Below, one piece after another: positions 8,123 through 15,218 of a stretch of DNA of 24,432 nt. Numbering within the stretch: the first letter of the stretch is position 1; every line of letters starts with the position of its first letter. Made by a program: the position numbers and the translations under genes. Origin of the DNA: Desulfotomaculum sp. GTDB lineage: Bacteria; Bacillota; Desulfotomaculia; Desulfotomaculales; Nap2-2B. The notes under the pieces were generated by a model. It searched no databases, was not told where the DNA came from, and saw only the letters and a list, made by a program, of their open reading frames with translations. Location of the stretch: NCBI GenBank assembly GCA_003513005.1, contig DOTD01000011.1:1-24432 (forward strand). The letters are read 5' to 3'.

Positions 8123-9211
8123 ATGAAAAAATTTACAGCAGTAATGATCCTGATAACGCTGATGCTGATTTCCGTATGTATGGCCGGATGCGGCAGCAAC
8201 AAAAATTCGGGGACGAAAGAAAAGGAATCCGACACAAAAGATAAAGCTCCCGTTTCCACAATTCAAAATGCATTGTTAAAAGACGCAGAGTCAAAAATGC
8301 TGGAAGCATTGGCGCCCCTTCCTGATATGGGCAAAGGGGAAAAAATCGGCGCAGTCGCTTTTAGCATGACCAATCCCTTCTGGGTAACAGTTGAAGAAGG
8401 CTATAAAGACGCCGCCAAAGAATATGGAGTGCAGGTTGATGTTGTCGCCGCGCCGAACGAAGCGGATGAGAACGGACAGGCTGAGGCGTTTAATACCTTA
8501 CTGACTAAAGACTATGACGCTTTTGCCATTTCCTCCATGACTCCTTTTAACCTTGTTCCCAGCGTGGCAAAAGCAACCAAAAAAGGGCTTAAAGTAATCG
8601 CGGTAGGCACCAACATTGACGCCAAAGCTGCGAAAGACGCCGGAGCGGTCGTTGAAGCATTTGTTACATCCGACTTTAAAGAGCAGGGGAAGATGGGCGC
8701 CGAGTTTATTATGAAAAAAATCGGCGGTCCCGCTAAAGTTGCTGTAATCGAAGGACAGGCCGGCTCCGATAACAGTGAACAAAGAAAACAAGGCGCCATT
8801 GAAGGTTTTAAAAATAACGGCGGTGAAGTGGTTGCTGTGGAAGCGGCTGACTGGGACGCCCAAAAAGCTTATGACGCCGCCACCAACATACTGAAGGCCA
8901 ATCCGGATCTGAAAGGTATTATGTGCGCCAATGACGATATGGCCCTGGGGGTTGTTGAAGCGTTAAAAGCCGCCAACAAAAAAGATCAGGTAGTGGTATG
9001 CGGTATTGACTTCATTGACAATGCGCGCAAATCAATTATGGCCGGTGAATTAGACGGCAGCGTCGCCATGAGTCCATATCTTTTTGGAAAAGCGGGCTTG
9101 ATTTTGTCCCTTAAAGCAATACAGGGTCAGGAGATCAATAAAGATATCTTCTGGACGCCCATCGGCTTAATTACCGCAGAAAATGTTGCACAATACGATG
9201 GCTGGAAATAA
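8123..9211 (+). CDS. Sugar/nucleoside ABC transporter substrate-binding lipoprotein (RbsB-like)
   Basis: About 362 residues. A charged MKK start, a hydrophobic core and a lipobox-like MAGC give a type II signal peptide with the lipidated Cys near residue 22, followed by a Lys/Asp/Ser-rich linker. The mature part is a periplasmic-binding-protein type 1 domain (GAVAFSMTNPFWVTV, then a hinge region, ANDDMALGVVEALKA, CGIDFIDNARKSI), as in ribose and galactose binding proteins. ATG 8123 is preferred over ATG 8117 because GGAGG (8111-8115) would be only 1 nt from the latter. It is the last gene of the operon; in rbs-type operons it usually lies nearer the permease. The palindrome at 9244-9320 follows. 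Confidence 0.9.
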   Translation: MKKFTAVMILITLMLISVCMAGCGSNKNSGTKEKESDTKDKAPVSTIQNALLKDAESKMLEALAPLPDMGKGEKIGAVAFSMTNPFWVTVEEGYKDAAKEYGVQVDVVAAPNEADENGQAEAFNTLLTKDYDAFAISSMTPFNLVPSVAKATKKGLKVIAVGTNIDAKAAKDAGAVVEAFVTSDFKEQGKMGAEFIMKKIGGPAKVAVIEGQAGSDNSEQRKQGAIEGFKNNGGEVVAVEAADWDAQKAYDAATNILKANPDLKGIMCANDDMALGVVEALKAANKKDQVVVCGIDFIDNARKSIMAGELDGSVAMSPYLFGKAGLILSLKAIQGQEINKDIFWTPIGLITAENVAQYDGWK

Positions 9212-9243
9212 TTAATTTTCCACAGTTCAAATAAGCGCAGTTA

Positions 9244-9320
9244 GTGACGAGGGGACGGGGTTGTTGACACAATTTTCATGAGGTGTCAACCAGGTGTCAA
9301 TAACCCCGTCCCCTCGTCAC
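9244..9320. repeat. REP-like palindrome (GGGGACGG family), probable operon terminator
   Basis: Arms 9244-9270 and 9294-9320 pair over 27 bp with a single G-T mismatch; the outer 19 bp are perfect and contain GAGGGGACGGGGTT. The 23-nt loop repeats part of the inner arm (GGTGTCAAC). It lies between two plus-strand genes and would fold strongly in RNA, so it could end or protect the upstream operon mRNA. It shares the GGGGACGG core with 10925-10984, 17103-17303 and 175-191. Confidence 0.85.
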
Positions 9321-9464
9321 AACACTCGTTGTTTTTGATTTACTCTTTTGCGCCGCTTTTTATGCACTGTGCCTGCCGACGGCAGCCTTTTCGCCAAACG
9401 ATATAATGGATTGTTTATTAAGGAATATCACAATATAATTATTTGCATCAAGGAGGTGTTTCAA

Positions 9465-9914
9465 GTGAAAAGCACTTTACAAGCCGGTTTGTATTATGAG
9501 TTTAAGTTTACTGTTCCAGAAAACAAAACTGTTCCTTACCTTTACCCTGAATCGGAAGAATTACAAGTAATGCCTAAAGTGTTGGCAACGGGATACATGG
9601 TGGGCTTATTTGAATGGGCATGTATTAAAGCTCTCAAACCTCATTTGGATTGGCCCAACGAACAAACCGTTGGAACCGATTTAAAATTAAGCCACGTTGC
9701 CGCTACACCACCAGGTTTGACTGTTACAGTCAAAATACGGTTAGAAAAGATCGAAGGTAAAAGATTATTCTTTCATGTAGAAGGCCATGATGGGATAGAC
9801 TTAATTTCTGAAGGTACTCATGAAAGATTCATCATTGATGCGGCTAAGTTTATCGGAAAGGTAAACAAGAAAAATAATGCTCCCCAGAAACCAGACACAG
9901 AAATAGAAAATTAA
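9465..9914 (+). CDS. FlK-like hotdog thioesterase
   Basis: 149 residues. It aligns nearly end to end with my memory of FlK, the fluoroacetyl-CoA thioesterase of Streptomyces cattleya: shared blocks are VPxxKTVxxLYPES, ATGYMVGLFEWAC, SHVAATPPGLTVTV and GTHERFII. The FlK catalytic Thr42, Glu50 and His76 are matched by Thr42, Glu50 and His77. FlK hydrolyses fluoroacetyl-CoA, but relatives in anaerobes are far more widespread than fluoroacetate, so the physiological acyl-CoA is unknown. A GTG start at 9465 is chosen because AAGGAGGTG (9450-9458) lies 6 nt upstream; the frame is open further upstream to 9348 without a ribosome site. It lies between the transporter operon and the second UroD homologue. 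Confidence 0.85.
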   Translation: MKSTLQAGLYYEFKFTVPENKTVPYLYPESEELQVMPKVLATGYMVGLFEWACIKALKPHLDWPNEQTVGTDLKLSHVAATPPGLTVTVKIRLEKIEGKRLFFHVEGHDGIDLISEGTHERFIIDAAKFIGKVNKKNNAPQKPDTEIEN

Positions 9915-10040
9915 GTTACAACGGAAGCATGAACAAGTGAAATCATTATTGGCCAATCATACCTATCTCAATCATACGATAATCTGATTGATGCAAACGC
10001 ATACAGTTCTAATGCCATAGAAGTAAGGCGGAGCCAGACC

Positions 10041-10904
10041 ATGTCTGAAATTCGAGAGCCTTTTAAGTGCAATCAGCACAAAAACGTTTTGACCGCCGAT
10101 TTTTGCCGCGAGCATAAGCATTTGTTCCCGGCTTGTTATACCGATGCGGCTCCTATGGCCGAAGTTTCTATCGAATCAGCAAAAACCCTCGACAGCTCTA
10201 TGGCTATGCTGCCCTTTGATTATGTTGTTGAAGCGGAAGCTTACGGCGCAGAAATTACCGGTCATAATGACATCTTCGGCTTAAGGGCTAAAGGAAGGCG
10301 CCTTAATTCCGTGGAGGAATTACCGGAACTGCCACCAATGGATTTTACCAGGGGCAGACTGCCTGAAATTATAAAGGCTGTAAGTTTAATAGACAAAGCA
10401 GGATATACTCCGTGCTTAAATATAACCGGATTGTTCTCCTTACTGGAAATGCTGTTGCCGATTGAAAAAGTCTTTTCCGCCTGGCGGAAAAGACAAGAAG
10501 CATTGCTGGAGTTTATTGCGGGGTATGAAAAATGCCTGATCGAATATATTACTTTGGCGTTGAGCGCCGGAGCTAAAGTGATTTCCTACAGTGATCCCCT
10601 AACCGGGCTGGCAATGCTGGGCAGAAAAAATGGACAGCAAATTGCGAAAGAACTTGTACTGCCGTTTTATCACGAAATTTCCCGTATACCCGACAGCGGT
10701 ATAATACATATTTGCGGAATCTCATCAGATATCCTGACGGCTGCTGACGCGGCCTGGTCAGAGATAGAGCTGGAAACAGAAAAATATTATTCCGAAGCTA
10801 TTATTGAACAAGCCCTGGCAGCTCAGGGAATAAAGTTTTTCGGATATGGCTGCCTGCACCATAACAGAATGATCCAAAAACTGACGCAATTAATAATCAC
10901 CTAA
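10041..10904 (+). CDS. Short UroD/MtaA-family methyltransferase-like protein
   Basis: 287 residues, a diverged relative of the protein at 6032-7093. The zinc-site pattern is retained as His223-x-Cys225 (IIHICGI) and Cys271 (GYGCLHH). It is about 65 residues shorter than its paralogue; the N-terminal region is abbreviated and little follows the last Cys. AGGCGGAG precedes the ATG. I expect a corrinoid- or thiol-dependent methyl transfer or an orphan accessory role, not heme synthesis. It follows the FlK-like gene after about 125 bp and is closed by the palindrome at 10925-10984. Confidence 0.7.
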   Translation: MSEIREPFKCNQHKNVLTADFCREHKHLFPACYTDAAPMAEVSIESAKTLDSSMAMLPFDYVVEAEAYGAEITGHNDIFGLRAKGRRLNSVEELPELPPMDFTRGRLPEIIKAVSLIDKAGYTPCLNITGLFSLLEMLLPIEKVFSAWRKRQEALLEFIAGYEKCLIEYITLALSAGAKVISYSDPLTGLAMLGRKNGQQIAKELVLPFYHEISRIPDSGIIHICGISSDILTAADAAWSEIELETEKYYSEAIIEQALAAQGIKFFGYGCLHHNRMIQKLTQLIIT

Positions 10905-10924
10905 TCGCACGCGTACACGCGCGC

Positions 10925-10984
10925 GGGGACGGTACTCTTGTGTCAAGGTAGGCTAATTACCCTTGACACAAGAGTACCGTCCCC
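10925..10984. repeat. REP-like palindrome with perfect 24-bp stem
   Basis: Arms 10925-10948 and 10961-10984 are perfect reverse complements (beginning GGGGACGGTACTCTTGTGTC) around a 12-nt loop. Three ATGTGTC repeats follow (10985-11007). It lies 20 bp after the UroD-like gene and could act as its terminator. Bases 10947-10959 (GGTAGGCTAATTA) also occur in the terminator of the second ncRNA copy (13879-13891). Confidence 0.9.
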
Positions 10985-11071
10985 ATGTGTCATGTGTCAC
11001 ATGTGTCAGTTTAAGGAAAATGGGGTCAGGCTTGACTTATTTAGATACTTTAACTTATTCAAATAAACTAT

Positions 11072-11127
11072 GCAAAAAACAAATGAGAAAGGGTAGGCTA
11101 ATCATCCTGGCGGATTTTCGCCTACCC
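11072..11127 (-). terminator. Terminator of ncRNA copy A
   Basis: GGGTAGGC and GCCTACCC (11091-11098 and 11120-11127) form a perfect 8-bp stem. On the minus strand it is followed by TTTCTCATTTGTTTTTT. Both stem and U-rich tail are conserved in copy B. Confidence 0.7.
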
Positions 11128-11528
11128 TTCTCCTGAAGCCTTGTGCAATTTTCCAGCATCCTCCTTTCTAGGTTTGCCCCTCTTCTATCTGATCCGCAGG
11201 CGTCTTCACCGCTTTTCAGACTAACCAGCCACTCCTTAGTAGTAGCTGTCGAAAAGTAAATTTGTTGAGCTAATCCCTCCATCTACTACAAGTTTTTCGC
11301 GCCGGCTCTTAATCCCTGCTTATTTGAAACTCCTACTTCTTAAGGGGCATTTGCTTACTTTCATGCCGGTTATGGTTTCCCATGCCTCCGGCTTTCGGCT
11401 TACCGGTAGATATCTACTCAACTCCCCAAGTAGAAGATTTTGGCTCAGCAGGTTATTAAAAACCTTTTGCTTAGTTCGCTGGTTATCAAGGAGCGCCCCT
11501 CATACTCGGGTAGTCCCTTTCTGAGGTC
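11075..11528 (-). ncRNA. Predicted structured non-coding RNA, copy A (about 450 nt)
   Basis: On the minus strand a consensus promoter (11535-11563) points into this segment, and a hairpin with U-rich tail (11072-11127) ends it. Single-base indels relative to copy B break any shared reading frame, which argues for RNA. Visible helices: CTTCTACTT (11428-11436) with AAGTAGGAG (11330-11338); GTAGTAG (11283-11289) with CTACTAC (11239-11245), kept in copy B through a C-to-U change that gives a G-U pair; and ATGG-GAAA-CCAT (11372-11383), which in copy B is ATGG-GGAA-CCAT, so a GNRA tetraloop is kept on this strand only. I do not recognise the family. tmRNA, RNase P, SRP and T-box signatures are absent. 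Confidence 0.65.
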
Positions 11529-11534
11529 AATTTA

Positions 11535-11563
11535 ATAATACCCTATGTTTTTACCCTTGTCAA
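11535..11563 (-). promoter_or_regulatory. Consensus promoter of ncRNA copy A
   Basis: On the minus strand TTGACA (11558-11563), a 17-bp spacer and TATTAT (11535-11540). The same arrangement and spacing is kept in copy B although the spacer sequence differs. Transcription should start near 11528. Confidence 0.75.
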
Positions 11564-11605
11564 TAGTTAATTTATAATATTTTATAATGTTTTAATATTC
11601 CGATA

Positions 11606-12242
11606 ATGCATTTATAACAATCAGATCAGGTCACTCCCATCAATTATCTGTGGTTAACCGAACCGCTTTCACGTCTGTCGAATAGAAAGCTATGCGGTTT
11701 GTATGTTTTTCCAAAGTTCCTGAGACCAGCAAGGATTAAACTCTCCCAAGAAAACAGCGATTGCTTCAGTATTGGCATACCATTTTCTTTCTGCTTCCGC
11801 TGCTGCCGTATTGTCACTGGCTTTTCCAGTTTTTCGACAGAGGCCGGTCTCCCTTAGTTAGGACAACAGGACAGTTCACCGGTAGGCAGGGAAATGAAGT
11901 GCGGGGTATGTGAGGGTGTATCTATTATGGCAGGCAGAGCCTTGCTCAGTTCCTGTGTTTTTTAACCGCACAGAATATAACGCCAATCGCGTCTTGCATC
12001 ACCTTTCCTTCCGCTAGCTGCGCCTCAGCTGCAGCCAATTTTTTCATGTGCTGGTCCCATGTCATATTGTTGAGACTCAAAGAATGAGATTCTTCTTGAA
12101 ATGGTTATGAAAAAACACATAAATTTGATACAATTTAATTGTTCATCATCGGATGCCCCCGGAGAGTAACTGCATCACACTTAACGCAATGATGTATAGG
12201 CTAATTTCTCGAACAGGAGTAAATTCAGACACGGAGACAATA
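11606..12242. other. Intergenic region with gene debris
   Basis: No intact gene apart from the relic at 11690-11840. A 39-codon minus-strand frame at 11946-12065 (starting MTWDQHMKKL) has no ribosome site and no recognisable family. The plus-strand promoter of the SEC-C gene should lie near the right end, but I see no clear consensus. Confidence 0.5.
11690..11840 (-). pseudogene. Relic of a short Bacillota hypothetical protein
   Basis: The minus strand reads AAAEAERKWYANTEAIAVFL followed by GEFNPCWSQELWKNIQTA and a stop at 11690-11692. The block resembles, from memory, the C-terminal part of a common hypothetical family with an AxRKWYxNADxIAxFLxxINPxW motif. No start and no complete domain are present, and the downstream part appears frame-disrupted. 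The assignment rests on memory only. Confidence 0.4.
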
Positions 12243-13415
12243 ATGAATAAAATGAGTGACGATGAACTTAAAAAACTGATTCTTGGTATGGTGAAAGAGG
12301 ATATTATTAAGAACGCCGCACATACTGCTCCAGTTTACTCGCTTTCAGAAATATTGGCGATTAAAAGCGTCAGCGAGCTTCGTAAGGTCAGCAGGTCACT
12401 GCATATCAAATATTACGGCAAACTTCCGAAATTCGAACTAATTGCTGCTATTTCTAAATCATTTCAGAACACGGAAGTCCTCAAAGATCTTCTCTTCGTC
12501 CTGGATGAAACTGAATTTGCCTTTTTAAAAAATGTAGCATCAATGAAGCATTTACATGACGATAAAGTACTTGTTGACTGCTACATGCTGCCCCAAAACC
12601 TGGGACTGCTCCAAAGTTTCTATTATGACGATGAGTTGTATTTTGTAGCGCCAAAAGAGATCAAATCCTCAATTAAAAAACTGGCGGTAATGGGTTTTTA
12701 CGAGGAAAAACATTTTCGCGACTTGCTAAACAATTACGCCATTGCTGCAGTTTCGCTGTACGGCGTTATCAGCCAGGACGATTTTATCGCACTGTTTAAC
12801 AGCCAAAACAAACGGCAAACCAGCGTCGATGAGATGTTTTCTGTGCTTCTCACTTATATTTATATGGATGCCAGTTATTGTTTTTGGGATGAATATATTG
12901 TCGACGTTGATTTTGAGGAAGATGACTTTGATGGGGTACCTGCTCTTTTAGCAGCGAGAAAAGGCAAACCCAGATATGCGCCGCCACAAGAAGAGTTTCT
13001 TAAATACTCCGACTGGGATTATTACGAAGAAACACCCCAGCTCATGGCGCTGAAACAATACCTTACCGGTCTTATTGATGATCCGGATATGGTACTGGAC
13101 ACACTTGATGAAATTCATGATCTGTGCGCCGCCGAAGTTAGAACGCAGGAATACTTTGATTTACTGGATGCAACCGGGATTGTGTTTGATGGCATGGAAC
13201 AGGTAAACAAAATAATGCAGCTTATTGCAGATGTACATAACAACACCCGTCTAAGGAGCAATTATGGCCATACCCCAAATGAGCTTCGCCCTGTAGGCAA
13301 ATCCAATCTGATTCCCTTTCCTTCTTCTCAACCTATACAAAATGAAAAAATCGGCAGAAACGATCCGTGCCCATGCGGCAGCGGAAAGAAATACAAGAAG
13401 TGTTGCGGAAGATAG
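12243..13415 (+). CDS. SEC-C metal-binding domain protein, function unknown
   Basis: 390 residues. The C-terminus IGRNDPCPCGSGKKYKKCCG is the SEC-C zinc motif (Cys-x-Cys-x8-Cys-Cys) also found at the end of SecA. A Rho-N/SAP-like helical segment (SVSELRKVSRSLHIKYYGKL, about residues 43-70) lies near the N-terminus. The middle is acidic and aromatic and not recognised. ATG 12243 is chosen because GGAGA lies about 5 nt upstream; an earlier in-frame ATG at 12153 lacks one. Relatives are scattered accessory genes, and SEC-C often mediates nucleic-acid or protein contacts. The gene sits alone between two copies of a 590-bp repeat, suggesting it is a cassette gene. Confidence 0.8.
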   Translation: MNKMSDDELKKLILGMVKEDIIKNAAHTAPVYSLSEILAIKSVSELRKVSRSLHIKYYGKLPKFELIAAISKSFQNTEVLKDLLFVLDETEFAFLKNVASMKHLHDDKVLVDCYMLPQNLGLLQSFYYDDELYFVAPKEIKSSIKKLAVMGFYEEKHFRDLLNNYAIAAVSLYGVISQDDFIALFNSQNKRQTSVDEMFSVLLTYIYMDASYCFWDEYIVDVDFEEDDFDGVPALLAARKGKPRYAPPQEEFLKYSDWDYYEETPQLMALKQYLTGLIDDPDMVLDTLDEIHDLCAAEVRTQEYFDLLDATGIVFDGMEQVNKIMQLIADVHNNTRLRSNYGHTPNELRPVGKSNLIPFPSSQPIQNEKIGRNDPCPCGSGKKYKKCCGR

Positions 13416-13462
13416 TTTGTTTTCTTTTTGCCATTGGGTCTGACGGCCTATAAATAAAAAAA

Positions 13463-13480
13463 CCCCTTATGGGGCATTTT
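13463..13480. terminator. Short GC hairpin between SEC-C gene and TA relic
   Basis: CCCC-TTAT-GGGG (13463-13474) is followed by CATTTTG on the plus strand and by TTTTTTT on the minus strand. It may end the SEC-C transcript and, in the other direction, the convergent relic. The stem is only 4 bp, so support is modest. Confidence 0.35.
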
Positions 13481-13538
13481 GCTTAAGCGGACCTTCAGCC
13501 AGAAATTCTATCCAGCCGCAGGAATCCACTACAATCAA
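13467..13538 (-). pseudogene. Truncated PIN-domain toxin relic (VapC-like)
   Basis: From TTG 13538 the minus strand encodes LIVVDSCGWIEFLAEGPLKQ, then NAP and a stop. This matches the N-terminal strand of PIN-domain ribonuclease toxins, including the first active-site Asp (VVDSCGW). About 110 residues that should follow are missing. The start overlaps the antitoxin stop by 4 nt, the usual arrangement in vapBC operons. Confidence 0.65.
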
Positions 13539-13700
13539 AACCTTTCCTCCTCATCCCGCTCTATGACAGTATCCATTCCGCGTAAAATACCCCTCATCTC
13601 AGAAATAGGCATGTTTGGAATCAGTCTAATGCTGCCGTTTTCCGCGATAAGGTGCAACTTCTGTCCCTTTTTTATCCCTAAAGATTATCGATTCTCCCCT
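13535..13700 (-). pseudogene. AbrB/SpoVT-type antitoxin relic
   Basis: The minus strand reads SLGIKKGQKLHLIAENGSI, continuing RLIPNMPISEMRGILRGMDT and VIERDEEERF, then TGA at 13535-13537. This is the second half of an AbrB/MazE-fold antitoxin with its toxin-binding tail. Upstream, an in-frame TAA (13685-13687) and a probable frameshift (GKGRIDNL in another frame) destroy the N-terminal DNA-binding half. No intact start is visible. Confidence 0.65.
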
Positions 13701-13860
13701 TACCAAAATAATATGGATAATATAAATATATTCCATCAAGATCGGACTGTCAATAAAAACGGGTACGCAAGAAAAAACCTTACAACCACTTATTGGGGTC
13801 AGGCTTGACTTATTTAAGACTTGACTTATTTAGATACTTTGACTCATTCAAATAACTATG

Positions 13861-13913
13861 TAAAAACAAACGAGAAAGGGTAGGCTAATTATCCTGGCGG
13901 ACTTTGCCTACCC
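13861..13913 (-). terminator. Terminator of ncRNA copy B
   Basis: GGGTAGGC (13878-13885) and GCCTACCC (13906-13913) form the same 8-bp stem as in copy A, with TTTCTCGTTTGTTTTTA following on the minus strand. The loop is 1 nt shorter than in copy A. Confidence 0.7.
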
Positions 13914-14311
13914 TTCTCCTGGAGCGTTGTGCAATTCAGCACGTCCTCCTTTTTAGATTTACCCCTCCTTCATCTGATCCGCAGGCGCCATCACCGCTTT
14001 TCAGACTAACCAGCCACTTCCTGTAATAGCCGTCGAATAGTACCTTCGTTAAGCTAATTCCTCCGTCTACTACAAGTTTTTCGCGCCGGCCTTCAATCCC
14101 TGCTTATTTGAAACTCCTACTTCTCAAGGGGCATTTGCTTACTTTCAGGTTGATTATGGTTCCCCATTCCTCCGATTTTTAAGCTTACCGGTAGATATCT
14201 ACTCGACCCCCAAGTAGAAGCTTTTGGCTCAGCAGGTCATTAAAAGCCTTAGCTTAGTTCGCTGGTTATCAAGGAGCTTCCCTCGTACTCGGGTGGCCCC
14301 TTTCTGAGGTC
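13862..14311 (-). ncRNA. Predicted structured non-coding RNA, copy B (about 450 nt)
   Basis: Paralogue of 11075-11528 with the same minus-strand promoter, helices and terminator. The GNRA-type hairpin is at 14156-14167 (ATGG-GGAA-CCAT on the minus strand). Its promoter lies just past the trpF terminator (14423-14456), so it is an independent unit. As in copy A, no conserved frame or ribosome site is evident. Confidence 0.65.
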
Positions 14312-14317
14312 AATTTA

Positions 14318-14346
14318 ATAATACCCTATGTTTTTACTCGTGTCAA
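14318..14346 (-). promoter_or_regulatory. Consensus promoter of ncRNA copy B
   Basis: On the minus strand TTGACA (14341-14346), a 17-bp spacer and TATTAT (14318-14323). Boxes and spacing are identical to copy A, with two substitutions in the spacer. Start expected near 14311. Confidence 0.75.
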
Positions 14347-14422
14347 TAGTTAATTTTAAATATTTTATAATATTATAATATTCCGATAGCTTACCAAATT
14401 AGGAGCACTAAAACCATCTTTT

Positions 14423-14456
14423 AAAAGAAAAAACCCTTACAACCATAGTAAGGGTT
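14423..14456 (-). terminator. Rho-independent terminator of the trpDCF operon
   Basis: AACCCTTAC (14432-14440) and GTAAGGGTT (14448-14456) form a perfect 9-bp stem with a 7-nt loop. On the minus strand it is followed by TTTTTCTTTT. It lies 55 bp after the trpF stop. Confidence 0.85.
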
Positions 14457-14510
14457 AGAAATATGTATTGGGGGAAAGATTTAAATCCGTACAGTCCCTT
14501 TTGCGCCGCC

Positions 14511-15218
14511 TTATGGCGTTAACTTCGCGGTCAGTTTGTTAAGCTCCGACTCCCTAACGACTCGCATAAACTGGTACACCTTATCCGGATCCCTGTTTCC
14601 AAACTCGTCCTCTACACCAGTCAGGATATCTACAGCATATGGGTCAGCCTCCTGAATAATTTGCTGGACGTTCGCCGGGTTCAGCCCTCCAGCCAGGATC
14701 ACCGGCAAAGCAGCCTCCTGCCGGACAGCCCTAAATGCTGACAGGTCAACGGTAACTCCCGTGCCCCCGGGTCGAAAATCGGTATAGGAATCTACCAGCA
14801 AAGCAGAAATTTCAGTCCCGGCAATAGCCCGTGCCGCAACAACAGGATCGGTAAACTCAAAAGCACACTTGCCGCGGCTGTCTATACGCAAAGCCTTAAT
14901 AGTTTTTATACCCTGCCGGCCCAGCCGGTGAGCCAGCTCTTTTATTTCCGGCAGTGTTTCCTGATAATGAAGCTGAATCAGATCAGGGCGGACGGCTTCA
15001 GCCACAGCCAGGATATTCTCCACCGTTCCTCCTGTTACCACACAGGAGCTGACATAGGGAGGTACTTTTTCAACCAGCCTTCGGGCTTCGGCCCTTGTCA
15101 TGTTCCACGGCACCGGCACGGGGTAATCTACCACAAACCCTACGGTATGCACTCCGGCTTTTACACAAAGGTTAACGTCTTCTTCATTCATCAAACCGCA
15201 AATCTTAACTCGCGTCAT
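14511..15218 (-). CDS. trpF: Phosphoribosylanthranilate isomerase
   Basis: 235 residues, a TIM barrel that converts phosphoribosylanthranilate to CdRP in tryptophan synthesis. The catalytic Cys7 (VKICGL) and the general-acid Asp (ALLVDSYT, Asp143) are present, and the phosphate-binding end reads LAGGLNPANV and PYAVDILTGVE. It is somewhat longer than the usual 200-215 residues. After the first strand it reads GFVVDYPVPVPWNMT in place of the usual GFVFxPxSPR, so it belongs to a divergent subgroup. Its ATG overlaps the trpC stop by 4 nt, implying translational coupling. It is the last gene of the operon. Confidence 0.92.
   Translation of the reverse strand: MTRVKICGLMNEEDVNLCVKAGVHTVGFVVDYPVPVPWNMTRAEARRLVEKVPPYVSSCVVTGGTVENILAVAEAVRPDLIQLHYQETLPEIKELAHRLGRQGIKTIKALRIDSRGKCAFEFTDPVVAARAIAGTEISALLVDSYTDFRPGGTGVTVDLSAFRAVRQEAALPVILAGGLNPANVQQIIQEADPYAVDILTGVEDEFGNRDPDKVYQFMRVVRESELNKLTAKLTP

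Larger units (their letters stand above)
11021..11605. repeat. Long direct repeat, copy A
   Basis: About 585 bp that aligns along its whole length with 13794-14388 in the same orientation, with many substitutions and single-base indels. The left edge in both copies starts TGGGGTCAGGCTTGACTTAT and the right edge ends ATATTCCGATA. It contains the predicted ncRNA at 11075-11528 with its promoter and terminator. Confidence 0.9.
13794..14388. repeat. Long direct repeat, copy B
   Basis: About 595 bp, the partner of 11021-11605 in the same orientation. The left end has a small extra duplication of the GACTTGACTTATTTA block. Between the copies lie about 2.2 kb with the SEC-C gene and two relics. Divergence between copies indicates an old duplication or independent insertions of one family. 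Confidence 0.9.

Noticed and set aside
11200..11240. TTCAGACTAACCAG on the plus strand, reminiscent of the group I intron R element
   Set aside because: The matching P, Q and S elements are not found, and promoter and terminator evidence favours the opposite strand.
11055..11282. A 75-codon minus-strand frame inside ncRNA copy A
   Set aside because: A single-base indel relative to copy B and a stop in copy B interrupt the frame, so it is not conserved as protein.
13479..13808. A 109-codon plus-strand open frame
   Set aside because: It lies opposite the AbrB-PIN relic, has no ribosome site and no recognisable protein features; the minus strand explains the sequence better.
11021..14388. Direct repeats considered as insertion-sequence copies or a CRISPR array
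   Set aside because: They encode no transposase, show no terminal inverted repeats, and there are only two long copies rather than short regularly spaced repeats.
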